Assembly: GCA_036985955.1 (NCBI GenBank)
Contig: BTQQ01000105.1
Location: 1-6,265, forward strand
DNA length: 6,265 nucleotides
Direction: 5' to 3'
Source: JAUZQZ01 sp036985955
GTDB taxonomy: Bacteria > Pseudomonadota > Zetaproteobacteria > Mariprofundales > Mariprofundaceae
Below the pieces are notes generated by a model. It did no database searches and was not told the DNA's origin. It saw nothing but the letters and a program-made list of their open reading frames with translations. A program made the translations under genes and the position numbers. Shown here in pieces: positions 5,085 through 6,265 of the stretch. How positions within the stretch are numbered: the first letter of the stretch is position 1; every line of letters begins with the position of its first letter.

Positions 5085-6265
5085 ATGCGCTTGAACGGTG
5101 AACGGTTGCTGGCCTGGGCTATGGGCCTTGCCATCATTGCCGGTGGTGTTTCCGGTTATTGGTGGGGGGATGCCATGCAATCGGTTGCATGGCTTGGCCA
5201 GCTGTTTCTTACAACCCTCAAGATGCTGATCGTGCCGTTGGTGGCTGCCAGCATTATTAGCGGCGTGGCGGGTTTGGGCGATGTGCGCAGCCTTGGCCGC
5301 ATGGGTGGTTTGTCTGTTGCGTATTATACCGTAACGACATTTATTGCTGTTACTATCGGGCTTGTCATGGCCAACCTGTGGCAACCGGGCGTCGGTATTT
5401 CTCTTGGATCTGATCTGCATGCGCCAATACCCAAGGTTGGCGATGTAGGTGTGACCGACCTGATTCTTTCGCTGGTGTATCCCAATATCATTGCCGCAGC
5501 CGCAGATATGAAGCTGCTTCCCATTATTGTGTTCTGTATTGTCTTTGCCGCAGCCCTGTCCACACTTGGCGAGCGCGGACGTCCTGTTGTGGCTTTTTTC
5601 GAAGGCCTGAATGAGGCGATGATGACCATGGTTCACTGGATTATGGTGTTTGCACCTGTCGGCGTGTTCGCCCTTATCGCTTCCCGTTTGGGTGCGGCGG
5701 GAGGTGGCGAAGCTTTTATGGCACAGATTGGAGGGCTGGCCAAATATACGCTGGCCGTTATTTCCGGGCTTCTGGTCCATGCTATGGTGTTGTGTGCATT
5801 GTTGGCGGTGTTGACGCGCAGGGTTGTCACGGAATATCTGGGTCACGTCGGGACCGCGCTGATGACGGCCTTTTCCACTGCATCATCCAGCGCGGCATTG
5901 CCGGTAACCATGGACGGCGTGAAAGCTGCCGGGGTGGACGAAAAAGCACGGCGTTTCGTCTTACCGCTGGGTGCAACCATCAACATGGATGGCACAGCGC
6001 TGTATGAAGCGGTGGCGGCCCTGTTTATTGCCCAGGCTTATGGCATAGATTTAAGCCTCGGCCAGCAGACGCTGGTGCTGGTGACGGCGGCGATGGCCGC
6101 CATTGGCGCGGCTGGTATTCCCGAGGCCGGGCTGGTAACCATGGTGATTGTGCTGGAGGCGGTAGGGTTGCCGCTGGAGGGTGTTGGCCTGTTGCTGGCC
6201 ATTGACTGGTTTCTGGATCGTTGCCGCACCACGGTCAATGTGTTTGGTGATACGGTGGGTGCGGC
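5085..6265 (+). CDS. Dicarboxylate/amino acid:cation symporter (DAACS family), EAAT-like, 3' end outside window
   Basis: A frame open from ATG 5085 to the window end gives 393 codons without a stop; perhaps 20-50 residues are missing. The family (TC 2.A.23; GltP, DctA, mammalian EAATs) comprises trimeric inner-membrane elevator transporters that use Na+ or H+ to import glutamate, aspartate or C4-dicarboxylates. The N-terminal scaffold has typical helices, including KMLIVPLVAASIISG at 46-60. The transport domain is clear: HP1 with FSTASSSAALPVT (263-275), TM7 with GATINMDGTALYEA (296-309), HP2 with GAAGIPEAGLVTM (341-353), and TM8 with D374, D378, R379, R381, T382, N385 and D389. R381 matches the arginine that binds the substrate side-chain carboxylate, so an acidic substrate is likely. 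R379, with alanine at 266 in HP1, is the animal EAAT arrangement. The start lies 3 bp past element B with only a weak AGG (5075-5077) upstream; M13 (5121) is an alternative. The stop codon at 5070 rules out an in-frame start further upstream than 5073. Confidence 0.93.
   Translation, partial: MRLNGERLLAWAMGLAIIAGGVSGYWWGDAMQSVAWLGQLFLTTLKMLIVPLVAASIISGVAGLGDVRSLGRMGGLSVAYYTVTTFIAVTIGLVMANLWQPGVGISLGSDLHAPIPKVGDVGVTDLILSLVYPNIIAAAADMKLLPIIVFCIVFAAALSTLGERGRPVVAFFEGLNEAMMTMVHWIMVFAPVGVFALIASRLGAAGGGEAFMAQIGGLAKYTLAVISGLLVHAMVLCALLAVLTRRVVTEYLGHVGTALMTAFSTASSSAALPVTMDGVKAAGVDEKARRFVLPLGATINMDGTALYEAVAALFIAQAYGIDLSLGQQTLVLVTAAMAAIGAAGIPEAGLVTMVIVLEAVGLPLEGVGLLLAIDWFLDRCRTTVNVFGDTVGA

Noticed and set aside
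4889..5101. 70-codon plus-strand frame covering most of element B
   Set aside because: It lies across the repeat and into the symporter start in another frame, has no ribosome site, and shows no recognisable protein features.
4929..5846. 305-codon open frame on the minus strand
   Set aside because: It is antisense to the symporter and runs through element B. Its composition (many H, Q, N) is that of a reverse-complement shadow, and it matches no family.

Overview
The window is a single-strand (+) run of five genes from a Gram-negative bacterium, most probably Pseudomonadota. The evidence is a full PII uridylyltransferase (GlnD), a RssA-type patatin and a MurU-like nucleotidyltransferase, with moderate, mixed GC. 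The class cannot be fixed from sequence alone. A mutS-glnD junction is familiar from alphaproteobacteria, but other proteobacterial classes are equally possible.

Positions 1-3732 form a tightly packed block. The last ~76 codons of mutS overlap the glnD start by 11 bp. glnD (867 aa, all four expected domains) overlaps a patatin-like serine hydrolase by 4 bp at an ATGA. This looks like one translationally coupled unit joining mismatch repair, nitrogen-status signalling and a lipid acyl hydrolase. The linkage is probably historical rather than a shared pathway.

Positions 3733-5084 are broken up by two related, non-coding, MITE-like elements. Element A (3738-3886, 149 bp) has perfect 17-bp terminal inverted repeats. 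Element B (4815-5081, 267 bp) has perfect 24-bp inverted repeats that extend imperfectly to 37 bp. Their left halves align end to end and include a 74-bp core with only 6 mismatches. Element A looks like a version shortened by about 118 bp in its right half. Between them lie a small CBU_0592-type membrane protein and a MurU-like nucleotidyltransferase, overlapping by 14 bp. Element B supplies the last nine codons and the stop of the nucleotidyltransferase and ends 3 bp before the next start codon. Element A supplies a possible upstream start codon for the membrane protein.

Positions 5085-6265 hold the first 393 codons of a DAACS-family (Glu/Asp or dicarboxylate:cation) symporter, cut by the window end. 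Its HP1, TM7, HP2 and TM8 motifs resemble animal EAAT glutamate transporters more than archaeal GltPh, including the EAAT-type placement of an arginine in TM8 rather than HP1.

The genes are recognisable housekeeping families. The unexplained material is the repeat family and how it has been spliced into gene ends. I see no defence system, CRISPR array, tRNA or rRNA.
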